64,000 nucleotides of DNA from Duganella sp. OV510 (lineage in GTDB: Bacteria > Pseudomonadota > Gammaproteobacteria > Burkholderiales > Burkholderiaceae_D), in assembly GCF_900100205.1 (NCBI RefSeq), contig NZ_FNEQ01000013.1, forward strand, positions 1 through 64,000. Direction: 5' to 3'. Position 1 is the stretch's first letter. Each line of letters begins with the position of its first letter. Made by a program: the position numbers and the translations under genes. Positions 35,404 through 44,546 of the stretch are shown here, piece by piece. Below the pieces are notes generated by a model. The model had not been told where the DNA came from, did no database searches, and saw nothing but the letters and a program-made list of their open reading frames with translations.

Positions 35404-37659
35404 ATGCAAGCACAACTGGTCAAACAAGAACGCGACGACGTCACCCTGCTGCCATTGCCGATGGCGACTCTGGATGACGCCGCGCCAGCCCAGATGCCAC
35501 GCGCCGCGATGGAAATGAAAGCCATCCAGGAAGCCATCGCCCGGGTGGAAGCCGAAGCCAAGGCTGCTTGCGCCGCCGAGAGCCGCGCCCACGCCGAAGC
35601 CCGCGCCCGCGCACTGGCCGAGGACCGCGCCGCCATGGACACCGCTGCCGCCGCTGTCGCCTTGCAAAATGCCCAGGCCACGGAAGATGCCATCGCCGCT
35701 AATAAAGAGCGTCTGGAATCGCTGCGCGCCGCCGCCCAGGCCAGCGTCGCCCGCCTGGATGCGGTGAAGCAGGAAACCGCCGAGCTGCGCGCCCGCGCCG
35801 AGACCGATAACCAGATCCGTAAAGCCGCCGAGGGGCGCGCCAAGGCCGAGGAAGAAAACCGCAAGCGCGCCCATGAACAGGTCGCCGCCGAATCCGCCGC
35901 CGCCGAACAAGCCACGCGTGCCGCCGCCGAATTGCAGGCGCAAACCGAACAGGCCCGCCTGCAGGCCGCCGAGCGCGTCGCTGCCGTGCAAGCGGCCAAA
36001 GAAGAAGTGGTCGGCATCGCTTCGGCCGATGCCCGCGTCGCCACGCTGGCGCGCGAGCGTGAGCGCCACGCTGCCGGCGCCCGCCTGACCGCACAACAAC
36101 TGGCCGAAGCCGAAGCCGAAGCGCTGGAACTGGCCAAGCAGCGCGAGCGTGCCGACAAGATCGCGCTGGAAGCCGCCTTCAAGCGCTCCGCCACCGAAGT
36201 GCGCGCATTGGAAGAAGCGCGCGCGCTGGCGCACCTGGAGCAGGAGCGCGAGCAGATCGCCCAGGCCAAGGCCGAATCCGAGCATAGCGCTGCGCAGTCG
36301 CTGCGCCTGCGCCTGCAAACCGAAAAAGAAATCCGCGACGCCGCCATCCACCGCGAGCGCATGGAAGCCGTGGCAGCCGCTTCGGCGGAAGCGCGGCGCG
36401 AAGCCGATGCGCGCATCATCGCCGCCACCGAAGCACGGATCGAAGTTGACAACCAGCTGCGTGCGGTCGCACTGGCCCGCGTCAACGCCGAAGAAGAGGC
36501 CGAGATGGCCACGCTGGCCAAAGTGGAAGCGGAAGCCGTAGCGCTGGAGCAGGCCAAGCTGCGCCAGTCCGCAGATGAAGCTGCCGCCGAAGCATCCCGC
36601 ACCGAAAGTCTGGAACAGCAACGCGCTGCCGACCTGGCGCATGAGCGCGCCTCGCTGACACGCGCGGCGGCCGAGCTGGCCGCTAGCCAGAACGCTGCCG
36701 AGCAGGCAGAAATCGCCACCATGGCGCAACAGGTGGAAGCGCAAAATGCCGCCAGCGTGCTGGCCGCCGAGCGTGCTGAGCGCGCGTCCGTGCTGCTGCA
36801 AGCCGAGCAGCAGCGTGCCGAGGCCGAACAGCAAGCCATCGTTTCGCTGAAAAACAAACTGGACGCCGAACAGCGCGCCACCGAAGCTGCGCGTCAGCGC
36901 GTGACTGCCGAACGCGCGCAGGCCGACGCCTTCCGTCAGCAGCAGCAAGCCGAACAACGCCTGGCCGATGCCGCCGAGCGTGAAGCCGAAGCCGCGCGCC
37001 TGATGGCGGCACAGGTATCGACGGAAGCAGAGCAAAAAGCCATCGCCGCACAAGCGCTGGAAGTGCAGGCCCGCCTGGCGGTCGAGCTGGGTGTGGTGCA
37101 CGCCGAGCGCGCCCGCGTGGAGCAGGAAAAGGCCGCTAAAGCCGAGGAACTGCTGGCTGCCGAACGTGAATTCATCGACACCGAGCGCAAATCGCTGGCG
37201 CTGATCGACCAGAAGCTGACGCAGCAGCGCATTGCCAGCGCATCGGAAGTGCGCGCATCGCAAGCGATCGCCGGCCGCCTGGAAGCTGAAAAAACCGTCG
37301 CCGCCAGCGCCCGCCAGCGTGCCGACGAAGAGCAGGCCGCCGAACAGGCGATGGTCGACAAGGCAGCCGCGCAGAAAGCGCTGCTGGAAACGGCCCAGGC
37401 GCACGCCGCCATGCAGCGCAAGGTGGCCGACACCACGGCCGCGATGACCGTCGCCAAGCAAAAACTGCTGGAGCTGGAAACCCGCCGCCTGGGCGCCGCG
37501 CAAAAAGTGCTGGCCTCGGTGCAAGCCAAGATCTCCGCCGAAGAAGCGCAGGCCGCCGACGGCAACGTCGCCACGCTGGACGACGCCCGCGCCCGCAAAG
37601 AAGCCGCCCGCCAGTCCTCGCCAGCCGAAACCACCCAAGCCGTCTGGCGCGCCCGCTAA
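35404..37659 (+). CDS. Giant Ala/Glu-rich coiled-coil protein, unknown function
   Basis: 751 residues that I cannot assign to a family. After about 36 N-terminal residues with the only early prolines, the chain is almost unbroken helix-forming sequence rich in Ala, Glu, Arg and Gln to about residue 735, with a short end SSPAETTQAVWRAR. There is no signal peptide, no membrane segment, one cysteine (near 57) and no catalytic motif. If fully helical the rod would be near 100 nm long. Scaffold or cytoskeletal proteins and TolA-like rods look like this, but that is inference. GCGAGA precedes the ATG. It is a single gene; its TAA overlaps the left end of a 42-bp palindrome. Confidence 0.75.
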   Translation: MQAQLVKQERDDVTLLPLPMATLDDAAPAQMPRAAMEMKAIQEAIARVEAEAKAACAAESRAHAEARARALAEDRAAMDTAAAAVALQNAQATEDAIAANKERLESLRAAAQASVARLDAVKQETAELRARAETDNQIRKAAEGRAKAEEENRKRAHEQVAAESAAAEQATRAAAELQAQTEQARLQAAERVAAVQAAKEEVVGIASADARVATLARERERHAAGARLTAQQLAEAEAEALELAKQRERADKIALEAAFKRSATEVRALEEARALAHLEQEREQIAQAKAESEHSAAQSLRLRLQTEKEIRDAAIHRERMEAVAAASAEARREADARIIAATEARIEVDNQLRAVALARVNAEEEAEMATLAKVEAEAVALEQAKLRQSADEAAAEASRTESLEQQRAADLAHERASLTRAAAELAASQNAAEQAEIATMAQQVEAQNAASVLAAERAERASVLLQAEQQRAEAEQQAIVSLKNKLDAEQRATEAARQRVTAERAQADAFRQQQQAEQRLADAAEREAEAARLMAAQVSTEAEQKAIAAQALEVQARLAVELGVVHAERARVEQEKAAKAEELLAAEREFIDTERKSLALIDQKLTQQRIASASEVRASQAIAGRLEAEKTVAASARQRADEEQAAEQAMVDKAAAQKALLETAQAHAAMQRKVADTTAAMTVAKQKLLELETRRLGAAQKVLASVQAKISAEEAQAADGNVATLDDARARKEAARQSSPAETTQAVWRAR

Positions 37660-37747
37660 AATCCGGGGTCAGTTCTGCCAAACGTACACGGGCTCAACTG
37701 CGCAGCAGTTGAGCCCGTGTACGTTTGGCAGAACTGACCCCGGATTT
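37659..37747. repeat. Long palindromic intergenic repeat, copy 2 (perfect)
   Basis: A perfect 42-bp inverted repeat, 37659-37700 against 37706-37747, with a 5-base loop. The outer two thirds match copy 1 almost base for base; the inner part next to the loop differs. Both flanking stop codons (37657-37659 plus strand, 37746-37748 minus strand) overlap its ends, so it exactly fills the space between converging genes. Confidence 0.9.
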
Positions 37748-38117
37748 ATTGTTGGACGGCGACCTTGGTGACGTAGTATTCGGTTTCGCCGAAGCATTGG
37801 GTCGGTACGCCGCGATGCTGCGCGTAGCTGAGGACTACGCGCTTGCCGGTGGCTGCCGTCAGGTCCTTGGCCACTTGCGGGTCGCGTACGCTGAATTCGA
37901 ATTTTTCCGGGATCGCACCGGGCATCGAGGTCAGCAGGATCTCGCCTTCCCAGGTCTTGCAGATCCAGCCTCGGGTGGAAAATTTCTGCAGGTAGCCGGC
38001 GCGCTCGCCATCCGAGTAGGAGACGTGCAACATGGCCCAGGTGTAGGCGGCCATCAGCAGCAGGGCGGCGGTCAGTAGGCCGAATGAGTAGAGGATTACG
38101 CGTTTGGATGTCGTCAT
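37746..38117 (-). CDS. Small conserved membrane-anchored protein, unknown function
   Basis: 123 residues: a short basic start (MTTSKR), one membrane helix (about 8-29), and an extracytoplasmic domain beginning SYSDGERAGYLQKFSTRGW, followed by CKTWEGEILL. Two cysteines (about 55 and 108) might form a disulfide. Proteins of this pattern are common in Burkholderiales and remain uncharacterised. I start at ATG 38117, which gives the basic-then-hydrophobic N-terminus; the opening further upstream overlaps the DUF475 gene. Confidence 0.75.
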   Translation of the reverse strand: MTTSKRVILYSFGLLTAALLLMAAYTWAMLHVSYSDGERAGYLQKFSTRGWICKTWEGEILLTSMPGAIPEKFEFSVRDPQVAKDLTAATGKRVVLSYAQHRGVPTQCFGETEYYVTKVAVQQ

Positions 38118-38130
38118 GGCGGCTATAGTA

Positions 38131-39189
38131 TCACGCGTTGTTCTGGCGTTTGTAGCGCACCGAGGACCATAGCGATACCGCAATAAAGGCCACGCCGGAC
38201 AGCCCGGTAAACCACTCCGGAATATGGTATTTGACGCTGGCCAGCATGATCAGCGCCAGGATGCCGATCGCGTAATGGGCGCCGTGCTCCAGGTAGACGT
38301 ATTCGTCCAGCGTGCCCTTGTGTACCAGGAAGACCGTCAGCGAACGCACGAACATGGCGCCGATCGCCAGGCCCAGCATGATGATGACCACGTCGGTGGT
38401 GATCGCAAACGCGCCGATCACGCCGTCGAAACTGAACGAGGCGTCCAGCACTTCCAGGTACAGGAAGCCGCCGAAGCTGCCCTTGGCAATCGTCGCCACC
38501 ACCGGCGCGACACCGGCTTCGGTGGTGTCGTCGTCTTCCTGCGGCTCTTTTTCTTCCAGCAGGCTGCTGATCCAGCCCACCGCCAGGTAGACAATGACGC
38601 CGACCACGCCGGCGGTCAGCACCTTATATTGTTCTTCGGCGACGACCAGCGAGACGCAGGCGAATACCGCCGCCAGCGTCAGCAGCACGGCCAGGCTTTC
38701 ACTGCCGTGCTTGCCGAGTTTTTCCTCGATCCAGCCCAGCCAGTGCAGTTCCTTCTGGTCGTCGAACAGGAAGTTGAGGAACACCAGCAGCAGGAAGGCG
38801 CCGCCGAACGCCGCTACCTCGGCGTGGGCGCCGGTCAGGTAGCGCGAGTATTCCTGCGGGTTGTTCAAGGCCATGTGCCAGACTTCCACCAGCCCGAGGC
38901 CGGTGGCCATGGCCACGATAAGCAGCGGAAACACCAGCCGCATGCCGAACACGGCCACCAGGATGCCAACGGTCAGGAACAGCTTGCGCCAGAATTCGTT
39001 CCAGTGTTTCAGCACCGAGGCGTTGACCACGGCGTTGTCAAACGATAGCGAGACTTCCATGATGCCCAGCACGGCGGTGATCCATAGCGCCTGTGCCAGG
39101 CCGGCCATGCCGCCGTGGTTGTAGCCCCACCAGCCCCCCAGGGCCAGCAGAATGAAGGTGACGGCAAACGAGATTCTGAAGTGTTGCAT
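38131..39189 (-). CDS. DUF475 (TerC-like) membrane protein
   Basis: 352 residues with about nine hydrophobic segments. Two related motifs rich in acidic residues within membrane helices, EVSLSFDNAVVN (about 45-56) and LDASFSFDGVIGAFA (about 245-259), are the hallmark of the TerC/DUF475 group, thought to move metal ions. A charged, Glu/Asp-rich cytoplasmic loop (about 210-225) separates the two halves. It lies 13 bases upstream of the small membrane protein gene and may share its transcript. Substrate unknown. Confidence 0.87.
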   Translation of the reverse strand: MQHFRISFAVTFILLALGGWWGYNHGGMAGLAQALWITAVLGIMEVSLSFDNAVVNASVLKHWNEFWRKLFLTVGILVAVFGMRLVFPLLIVAMATGLGLVEVWHMALNNPQEYSRYLTGAHAEVAAFGGAFLLLVFLNFLFDDQKELHWLGWIEEKLGKHGSESLAVLLTLAAVFACVSLVVAEEQYKVLTAGVVGVIVYLAVGWISSLLEEKEPQEDDDTTEAGVAPVVATIAKGSFGGFLYLEVLDASFSFDGVIGAFAITTDVVIIMLGLAIGAMFVRSLTVFLVHKGTLDEYVYLEHGAHYAIGILALIMLASVKYHIPEWFTGLSGVAFIAVSLWSSVRYKRQNNA

Positions 39190-39297
39190 GGTTGTATTTG
39201 TTGAAAGGTGTGCAATGACTGAATTTTATATTACTTGCTTCCGCCGCTGGGAGGCCATCTGCGATAATGTCGCCACAAAAATGTTAAGGACATAACG

Positions 39298-39732
39298 ATG
39301 GACATCGCTTACCTCGTCACGCCGCTGATTACCTGGATCACGGTGGGACCGATCAAGTTTCTGATTAATAGTGTCAAAGCACGCCAATGGGCCTTTAATC
39401 TGGTCGGCAACGGCGGTTTTCCGAGCAATCACAGCGCCGTCGTCTCCAGCATGGCGACCTTGATCGCGCTACGCGAGGGCATCGGCCATCCGGCCTTCGG
39501 TGTGGCGGTGACGCTGTGCTTTATTGTTATCATTGATGCAAATAGTCTGCGCCAGCACGTCGGCAAGCAGGCGGCGGCGATCAACCGCCTGGCCAAGGAA
39601 GACGGCGGCCAAGGCACTCCGCACACCTGGCTGCGCGAGCGCATGGGCCATACACTGGTGGAAATCGCCGGCGGCCTGTGCACCGGCATCGCCATCGGCC
39701 ATATCGTCCACGCCATTTTCGGCCGCGGCTAA
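39298..39732 (+). CDS. Divergent PAP2-family membrane protein (DUF212)
   Basis: 144 residues, four or so membrane segments, colinear with the YuiD/DUF212 family: ITVGPIKFLINS, GNGGFPSNHSAVVSSM and IDANSLRQHVGKQA. The SNHSA and RQH motifs correspond to phosphatase motifs of PAP2 enzymes, but the activity of this divergent branch is not established. Monocistronic, divergent from the DUF475 gene. Confidence 0.88.
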   Translation: MDIAYLVTPLITWITVGPIKFLINSVKARQWAFNLVGNGGFPSNHSAVVSSMATLIALREGIGHPAFGVAVTLCFIVIIDANSLRQHVGKQAAAINRLAKEDGGQGTPHTWLRERMGHTLVEIAGGLCTGIAIGHIVHAIFGRG

Positions 39733-39838
39733 GCGACCGTTTCCCTCCCGGCCGGACGTCCGCTCCGGCCAACTCGCCTACCGTTCATCCCCGTATTCGG
39801 CATTTCAGCCACAGATTCTGCCGTCCGTCGCACTGTGA

Positions 39839-39867
39839 TTGACCTGATAAGGTCCGTCGCGGATACT
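39839..39867 (+). promoter_or_regulatory. Probable RND operon promoter with operator-like inverted repeat
   Basis: TTGACC (39839-39844) and GATACT (39862-39867) are separated by 17 bases, a good sigma-70 arrangement 64 bases before the adaptor gene. An inverted repeat GACCT-GATA-AGGTC (39841-39854) overlaps the -35 and could be a repressor site. No regulator gene lies next to the operon. Confidence 0.5.
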
Positions 39868-39930
39868 CTGCGCCCTGTAGTCTGGCTAATATTCTAAAAG
39901 CACCAACGTGCCACTTTCTCGGAGAACTTT

Positions 39931-41100
39931 ATGTTGCGCAAAACCCTTCTAGCTCTCGCCATTGCCTCTGCCCTGGTTGCATGCGGCAAATCAGCCAAAG
40001 AGCCTGAGAAAGCCGGAGCCAGCGCTTCGGCCTCAGCTTCCGCAGCCAAGGATGACCAGAAAGTGACCCTGCAAATGTCGCCGGAAGATACGCTGACCAT
40101 CGAGTCGGACGCGCTGGCGTCCGGCCCGGTCATCACCGGCTCGATCCAGCCGGAACGCCGCGCCGACCTGCGCGCCGAAGTAGGCGCGATCGTGATCCAG
40201 GTGCTCAAGGAAAACGGCGAGCAGGTGCGCAAGGGTGACGTGCTGCTGCGCCTGGATGAAACCTCGATCCGCGACAGCCTGACCTCGGCCGAGGAAGCCA
40301 CCCGTGCCGCCGAGCAGTCGCTGGCCCAGGCGCAGCGCATGTACGAGCGCCAAAAAACCCTGCTGGCGTCCGGCATGGTTTCCACCACTGCGCTGGAAGA
40401 CGCCGAAGTGCGCCGCAACAACGCCCAGAGCGATGTGGCGGCGGCCCGTTCGCGCTCCGTTTCGGCACGCCAGCAACTGACCCGCACGCTGGTGCGCGCA
40501 CCGTTTGACGGCATCGTCAGCGAGCGCAAGGTGTCCAACGGCGATACCGCCCAGGTGGGCAAGGAATTGATCAAGGTGATCGACCCGAGCAGCATGCGCT
40601 TCGAGGGCACGGTGTCGGCTGACAAGATCGGCGTGGTCAAGGTTGGCCAACCGGTGCTGTTCCGCATCAACGGCTATGGCGACAAGCCATTCAACGGCAA
40701 GATCAAGCGCGTCGATCCGGCCGCCAACGCCATCACCCGCCAGGTGGAGGTGCTGGTTGAGTTTGCCGACAGCAACCGTCCGGGCGTGGCCGGCCTGTAC
40801 GCCGAAGGCCGCGTCGAAGCGCAGTCGTCGAATTCGCTGATGATCCCGCCGTCGGCGCTGGTGCAGGCGGGCGACAGCAATTACGTCTGGCGCGTCAAGG
40901 GCGGCACGCTGGCCAAGGTGCCGCTGACCATCGGTACCCGCGACGAGCGCAGCGGCCGCTGGCAGGTGTTGTCCGGCCTGCAAGCGGGCGACATGGTGGT
41001 GCGCGTGCCGGCCTCCGGCTTCAAGGATGGCCAGAAAGTGCAATTGAACACGCCGAAAGCTGTGGCGTCGGCGACGACCCAGAAAACGTCGGGCAAATAA
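39931..41100 (+). CDS. RND efflux periplasmic adaptor lipoprotein
   Basis: 389 residues of the membrane fusion (HlyD/AcrA) family. The lipoprotein signal has a lipobox ending LVAC (cysteine at about 14). A Ser/Ala linker is followed by the split lipoyl domain (EVGAIVIQVLKENGEQVRKGDVLLRLDE and its partner VRAPFDGIVSERKVSNGD), an alpha-helical hairpin (about 115-180), the beta-barrel and a membrane-proximal domain. It links an inner-membrane RND pump to an outer-membrane channel. It lies 14 bases before the pump gene; no TolC-type gene is in the operon. Confidence 0.9.
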   Translation: MLRKTLLALAIASALVACGKSAKEPEKAGASASASASAAKDDQKVTLQMSPEDTLTIESDALASGPVITGSIQPERRADLRAEVGAIVIQVLKENGEQVRKGDVLLRLDETSIRDSLTSAEEATRAAEQSLAQAQRMYERQKTLLASGMVSTTALEDAEVRRNNAQSDVAAARSRSVSARQQLTRTLVRAPFDGIVSERKVSNGDTAQVGKELIKVIDPSSMRFEGTVSADKIGVVKVGQPVLFRINGYGDKPFNGKIKRVDPAANAITRQVEVLVEFADSNRPGVAGLYAEGRVEAQSSNSLMIPPSALVQAGDSNYVWRVKGGTLAKVPLTIGTRDERSGRWQVLSGLQAGDMVVRVPASGFKDGQKVQLNTPKAVASATTQKTSGK

Positions 41101-41114
41101 GAGGATAAACAGCC

Positions 41115-44100
41115 ATGTTCTTATCGGATTTTAGTGTTAAACGGCCTGTCGCCACGATCGTGCTGATCGTCGCGATGATGTGCCTCGGCTTGATGGCGCT
41201 GACCAAGCTGCGCGTCAACCAGAACCCGGACGTCGAAGTGCCGTTCATCGTGGTCGCGATTCCGTATCCGGGCGCGTCGCCGGAGACGGTCGAGCGCGAA
41301 ATCGTCAACCGCCTGGAGAAATCGCTGAACTCGATCACCGGCGTGACCGAGATCAACAGTACGGCGTCGGAAGGCTCGGCCAGCATCTTCATCAAGTTCA
41401 CATTCACCAAGAACCTGATCGAGGCGTCGGACGAGATCCGCAACGCCATCGCGGCGGTGCGCTACAAGCTGCCGATCGAGATGCGCGAGCCGATCTTGCA
41501 GCGCATCGACCCGTCGGCGCAGCCGGTGATGCAGATGGCGCTGTCGTCCAGCTCGCAAAGCCACGCGGAGATTTCGCGCCTGGCCGAAGACAAGCTGGCC
41601 GACCGCTTCCGCAGCATCGACGGCGTGGCCTCGGTGAATATCGACGGTTCGCTGAAGCGCGAACTGAGCGTGCTGCTGAAAGCCGAGAAACTGCGCGAGT
41701 ACAACGTTTCGGTTAACGACGTGGTCAACGCGCTGCGCAACCAGAATACCAATGCGCCAGTGGGCAAGGTGCGCGGCGAGCTGGATGAGAAGAGCATCCG
41801 CCTGGTCGGCCGCATCGAGCGTCCGGAAGAGTTCCAGCAAGTAGTGGTCAAGCGCAATGGCGACGACCTGGTACGCCTGTCGCAAGTAGCCACCATTGTT
41901 GACGGCTTTGCCGAAACCAACAGCCTGAGCGTGCGTTCCGGCAAACCCAACGTCGGTATCTCGGTGACCCGCTCGCGTGACGCATCGACCGTGACCGTGG
42001 CCAAGAAAATCAAGACCATGGCCGAGGAAATGCAGAAGGAAATGCCGGCCGGAACCAAGCTGGACATCACCCAGGATGACGGCGAAAACGCCGAGTCCAG
42101 CCTGGACAACGTGATCCATGCGCTGGTGTTCGGCGCCGGCCTGACCATCTTCGTGGTGTATGCCTTCCTGAATTCGTGGCGCTCGACGCTGATTACCGCG
42201 CTGTCGCTGCCAACCTCGGTGCTGGCGGCCTTCATCGGCGTCTGGCTGTGCGGCTTCACGCTGAACTTCATGACGCTGCTGGGCCTGTCGCTGGCGATCG
42301 GCGTGCTGATTGACGATGCGATCGTGGTGCGGGAAAACATTGTGCGTCACATGCAGCTGGGCGCCGACCGCCGCACCGCCGCGCTGAAAGGCACGGCCGA
42401 GATCGGCATGGCGGTGGCTGCCACCACCTTCTCGATCATGGCGGTGTTTATTCCGGTGGCCTTCATGCCGGGCATTACCGGCGAATGGTTCCGTCCGTTC
42501 GCGCTGACCGTGACCTGTTCGGTGGCGGTGTCGCTGATCATCTCGTTCACGCTGGACCCGATGCTGTCGGCCTTCTGGGGCGACCCGCCGGATCACCATG
42601 ACGCGCCGCGCCGTGGCATCGAGAAGTATTTCGCCAAGTTCAACGTCTGGTTCGACCATCAGGCCGACCGCTACGGCCGCGTCATCGAATGGGCGCTGCA
42701 TCACCGCCGTTCGATGGGCGTGATCGCCATGGCCACGTTTGTGGGCGCGATCTATCTGCAAGCGCAGTTCGGCGGCGCCAGCTTTGTGCCGGCGTCCGAC
42801 TGGGGCACGATTGCGATTGATGTCCGCACGCCGTCGTCAAGCTCGCTGGAGTATTCGCGCCTGAAACTGGAAAACGCGGCGGTGATTGCCCGTACGTTGA
42901 AGGAAACCAAGGACACCAATAGCTACGTCAACCTGAGCGGCGGCCGTATTTATGTGGACGTCGGCAAGAAGACCGAGCGTGATCGCGGCGTGGTCGAGAT
43001 CGCCAAGGAACTGCGCCAGAAACTGGCCGGGCTGGTGGGCGCCGAGTATACGGTGCTGGATGACCTGAGCAATGGCGCCCGCAAGCCGGTGCAGATCGAA
43101 TTCACCGGCACCGATTCGCGCAAGCTGATGGAAATCACCAACGCCTTCATGGACCGGCTGCGCAAGGTGCCGGGCGCGGTGGATGTGGGCCTGTCGGAAA
43201 TGGATCCGAAAGACGAGTTGCAGATCGTGCTGAACCGTGGCCTGGCCAACTCGATGGGCATTGCCGCCGGCGATGCGGCCAGCGCGCTGCGCGTGGCGTT
43301 TGCCGGTATCGAGGTGGGCGACTGGGTCGATCCTACCGGCGAGTCGCGCGACGTTGCAGTGCGCCTGGCGCCGGAAGACCGCACCAGCGCCGAGAACATC
43401 GAGCGCCTGCCGATCGCCGTGGCCGGCACCAATCAGATGGTGCCGCTGGATCAGATTGCCAGCGTGACGATGGGCAAGGGTCCGTCGACCATCAAGCACA
43501 AGGATGGCAAGCGCGTGATTTCGGTCAGCGCCAACGTCGAAGGCCGTTCGCCGGGCGAAGTGACCAGCGACGCCATGAAGCTGGTGAAAGACATCGACTT
43601 CCCGCCAGGCTACGGTCTGGCGCTGGGCGGCGCCGGCAAGGACATGCAGGAAGTGTTCGGCGCCATGGGCATCGCGCTGGTGGCTGGCGTCGGCCTGATG
43701 TATCTGATCCTGGTGATGCAGTTCGGCTCCTTCACCGCGCCGATCGGCGTCATGCTGTCGCTGCCGCTGTCGCTGATTGGCGTGGTGCTGGGCCTGCTGG
43801 CCACCAACAGCACCATCAACCTGATGAGCCTGATCGGCGTGATCATGCTGATGGGCCTGGTGGCGAAGAACGCCATCCTGCTGCTGGACGCGGCGCGCAA
43901 GCGTCAGGAAGAAGGTTTCAGCCGTGAAGATTCGCTGATGTACGCCGGCCGCATGCGCCTGCGTCCTATCCTGATGACCACCTTCGCGCTGATCGCCGGC
44001 ATGTTGCCGGTGGCGATAGGCCTGGGCGAGGGCGGCGAGTTCTACCGTCCGATGGCGATTGCGATCATCGGCGGCACGATCACCTCGACGGTGCTGACCT

Positions 44101-44351
44101 TGCTGATGGTGCCGACCTTCTACGACAGCATCGAGATCGCCAAGGACAGCATGGGCGTCAAGTTCCGCCGCCGCGCCGCCCGCTGGCCAGTGGTGGTGGC
44201 CGGCCTGGTGACACTGCTGGAGGCGGCGCTGACGCTGCTGATGCTGCGCTTCCTGTTCCGCATGGTCATGAAGCTGGTTTACAAGCTGACTGGCCGTGGC
44301 CCGAAACCGGACGATGAACAGCCGCAGGAAGAGCATCGTAAAATTGCATAA
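41115..44351 (+). CDS. RND multidrug-type efflux permease
   Basis: 1078 residues of the HAE1/AcrB family: MFLSDFSVKRPVATIVL at the start, two large periplasmic loops, and twelve membrane segments. The proton-relay aspartates are seen in TM4 (GVLIDDAIVVREN, about 397-409). The C-terminal half repeats the fold (LVMQFGSFTAPIGVMLSLP, RPILMTTFALIAGMLP). The C-terminus is an unusual extended basic tail with an extra hydrophobic segment (about 1030-1055). Typical partners export drugs or solvents; the substrate is unknown. Ends in a UUCG-loop terminator. Confidence 0.92.
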   Translation: MFLSDFSVKRPVATIVLIVAMMCLGLMALTKLRVNQNPDVEVPFIVVAIPYPGASPETVEREIVNRLEKSLNSITGVTEINSTASEGSASIFIKFTFTKNLIEASDEIRNAIAAVRYKLPIEMREPILQRIDPSAQPVMQMALSSSSQSHAEISRLAEDKLADRFRSIDGVASVNIDGSLKRELSVLLKAEKLREYNVSVNDVVNALRNQNTNAPVGKVRGELDEKSIRLVGRIERPEEFQQVVVKRNGDDLVRLSQVATIVDGFAETNSLSVRSGKPNVGISVTRSRDASTVTVAKKIKTMAEEMQKEMPAGTKLDITQDDGENAESSLDNVIHALVFGAGLTIFVVYAFLNSWRSTLITALSLPTSVLAAFIGVWLCGFTLNFMTLLGLSLAIGVLIDDAIVVRENIVRHMQLGADRRTAALKGTAEIGMAVAATTFSIMAVFIPVAFMPGITGEWFRPFALTVTCSVAVSLIISFTLDPMLSAFWGDPPDHHDAPRRGIEKYFAKFNVWFDHQADRYGRVIEWALHHRRSMGVIAMATFVGAIYLQAQFGGASFVPASDWGTIAIDVRTPSSSSLEYSRLKLENAAVIARTLKETKDTNSYVNLSGGRIYVDVGKKTERDRGVVEIAKELRQKLAGLVGAEYTVLDDLSNGARKPVQIEFTGTDSRKLMEITNAFMDRLRKVPGAVDVGLSEMDPKDELQIVLNRGLANSMGIAAGDAASALRVAFAGIEVGDWVDPTGESRDVAVRLAPEDRTSAENIERLPIAVAGTNQMVPLDQIASVTMGKGPSTIKHKDGKRVISVSANVEGRSPGEVTSDAMKLVKDIDFPPGYGLALGGAGKDMQEVFGAMGIALVAGVGLMYLILVMQFGSFTAPIGVMLSLPLSLIGVVLGLLATNSTINLMSLIGVIMLMGLVAKNAILLLDAARKRQEEGFSREDSLMYAGRMRLRPILMTTFALIAGMLPVAIGLGEGGEFYRPMAIAIIGGTITSTVLTLLMVPTFYDSIEIAKDSMGVKFRRRAARWPVVVAGLVTLLEAALTLLMLRFLFRMVMKLVYKLTGRGPKPDDEQPQEEHRKIA

Positions 44352-44374
44352 AAGAATATTTACTTAATCAATGG

Positions 44375-44398
44375 AAAGGGCCTTCGGGCCCTTTTTTT
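44375..44398 (+). terminator. Intrinsic terminator of the RND operon
   Basis: An 8-bp stem AAAGGGCC/GGCCCTTT with a TTCG tetraloop (44383-44386), followed by T residues to 44398. Confidence 0.92.
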
Positions 44399-44546
44399 AC
44401 GTCTGGAGTGCAGAGCATCTGCTCGGTTTCAAGGTTTTAATTAGTATTCGCCCTCTACGTAAATTGTTTTATTTGTGTAGTATGCTGCTGGCCTTCCCGT
44501 ACCGCTCGGCTATGGGACCCATAAAACCACATAAAGCGAGACTAGC

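Noticed and set aside
34953..37638. Long open frames on the minus strand opposite the coiled-coil gene (642 and 804 residues, Ser-rich and Gly/Phe-rich)
   Set aside because: They mirror the biased Ala/Glu/Arg/Gln codons of the plus-strand gene, have no recognisable domains and overlap srkA. They are shadows.
41121..44336. Two antisense open frames of about 500 residues each opposite the RND pump
   Set aside because: His/Arg/Gln-rich shadow translations; the plus-strand frame is a full-length RND permease.
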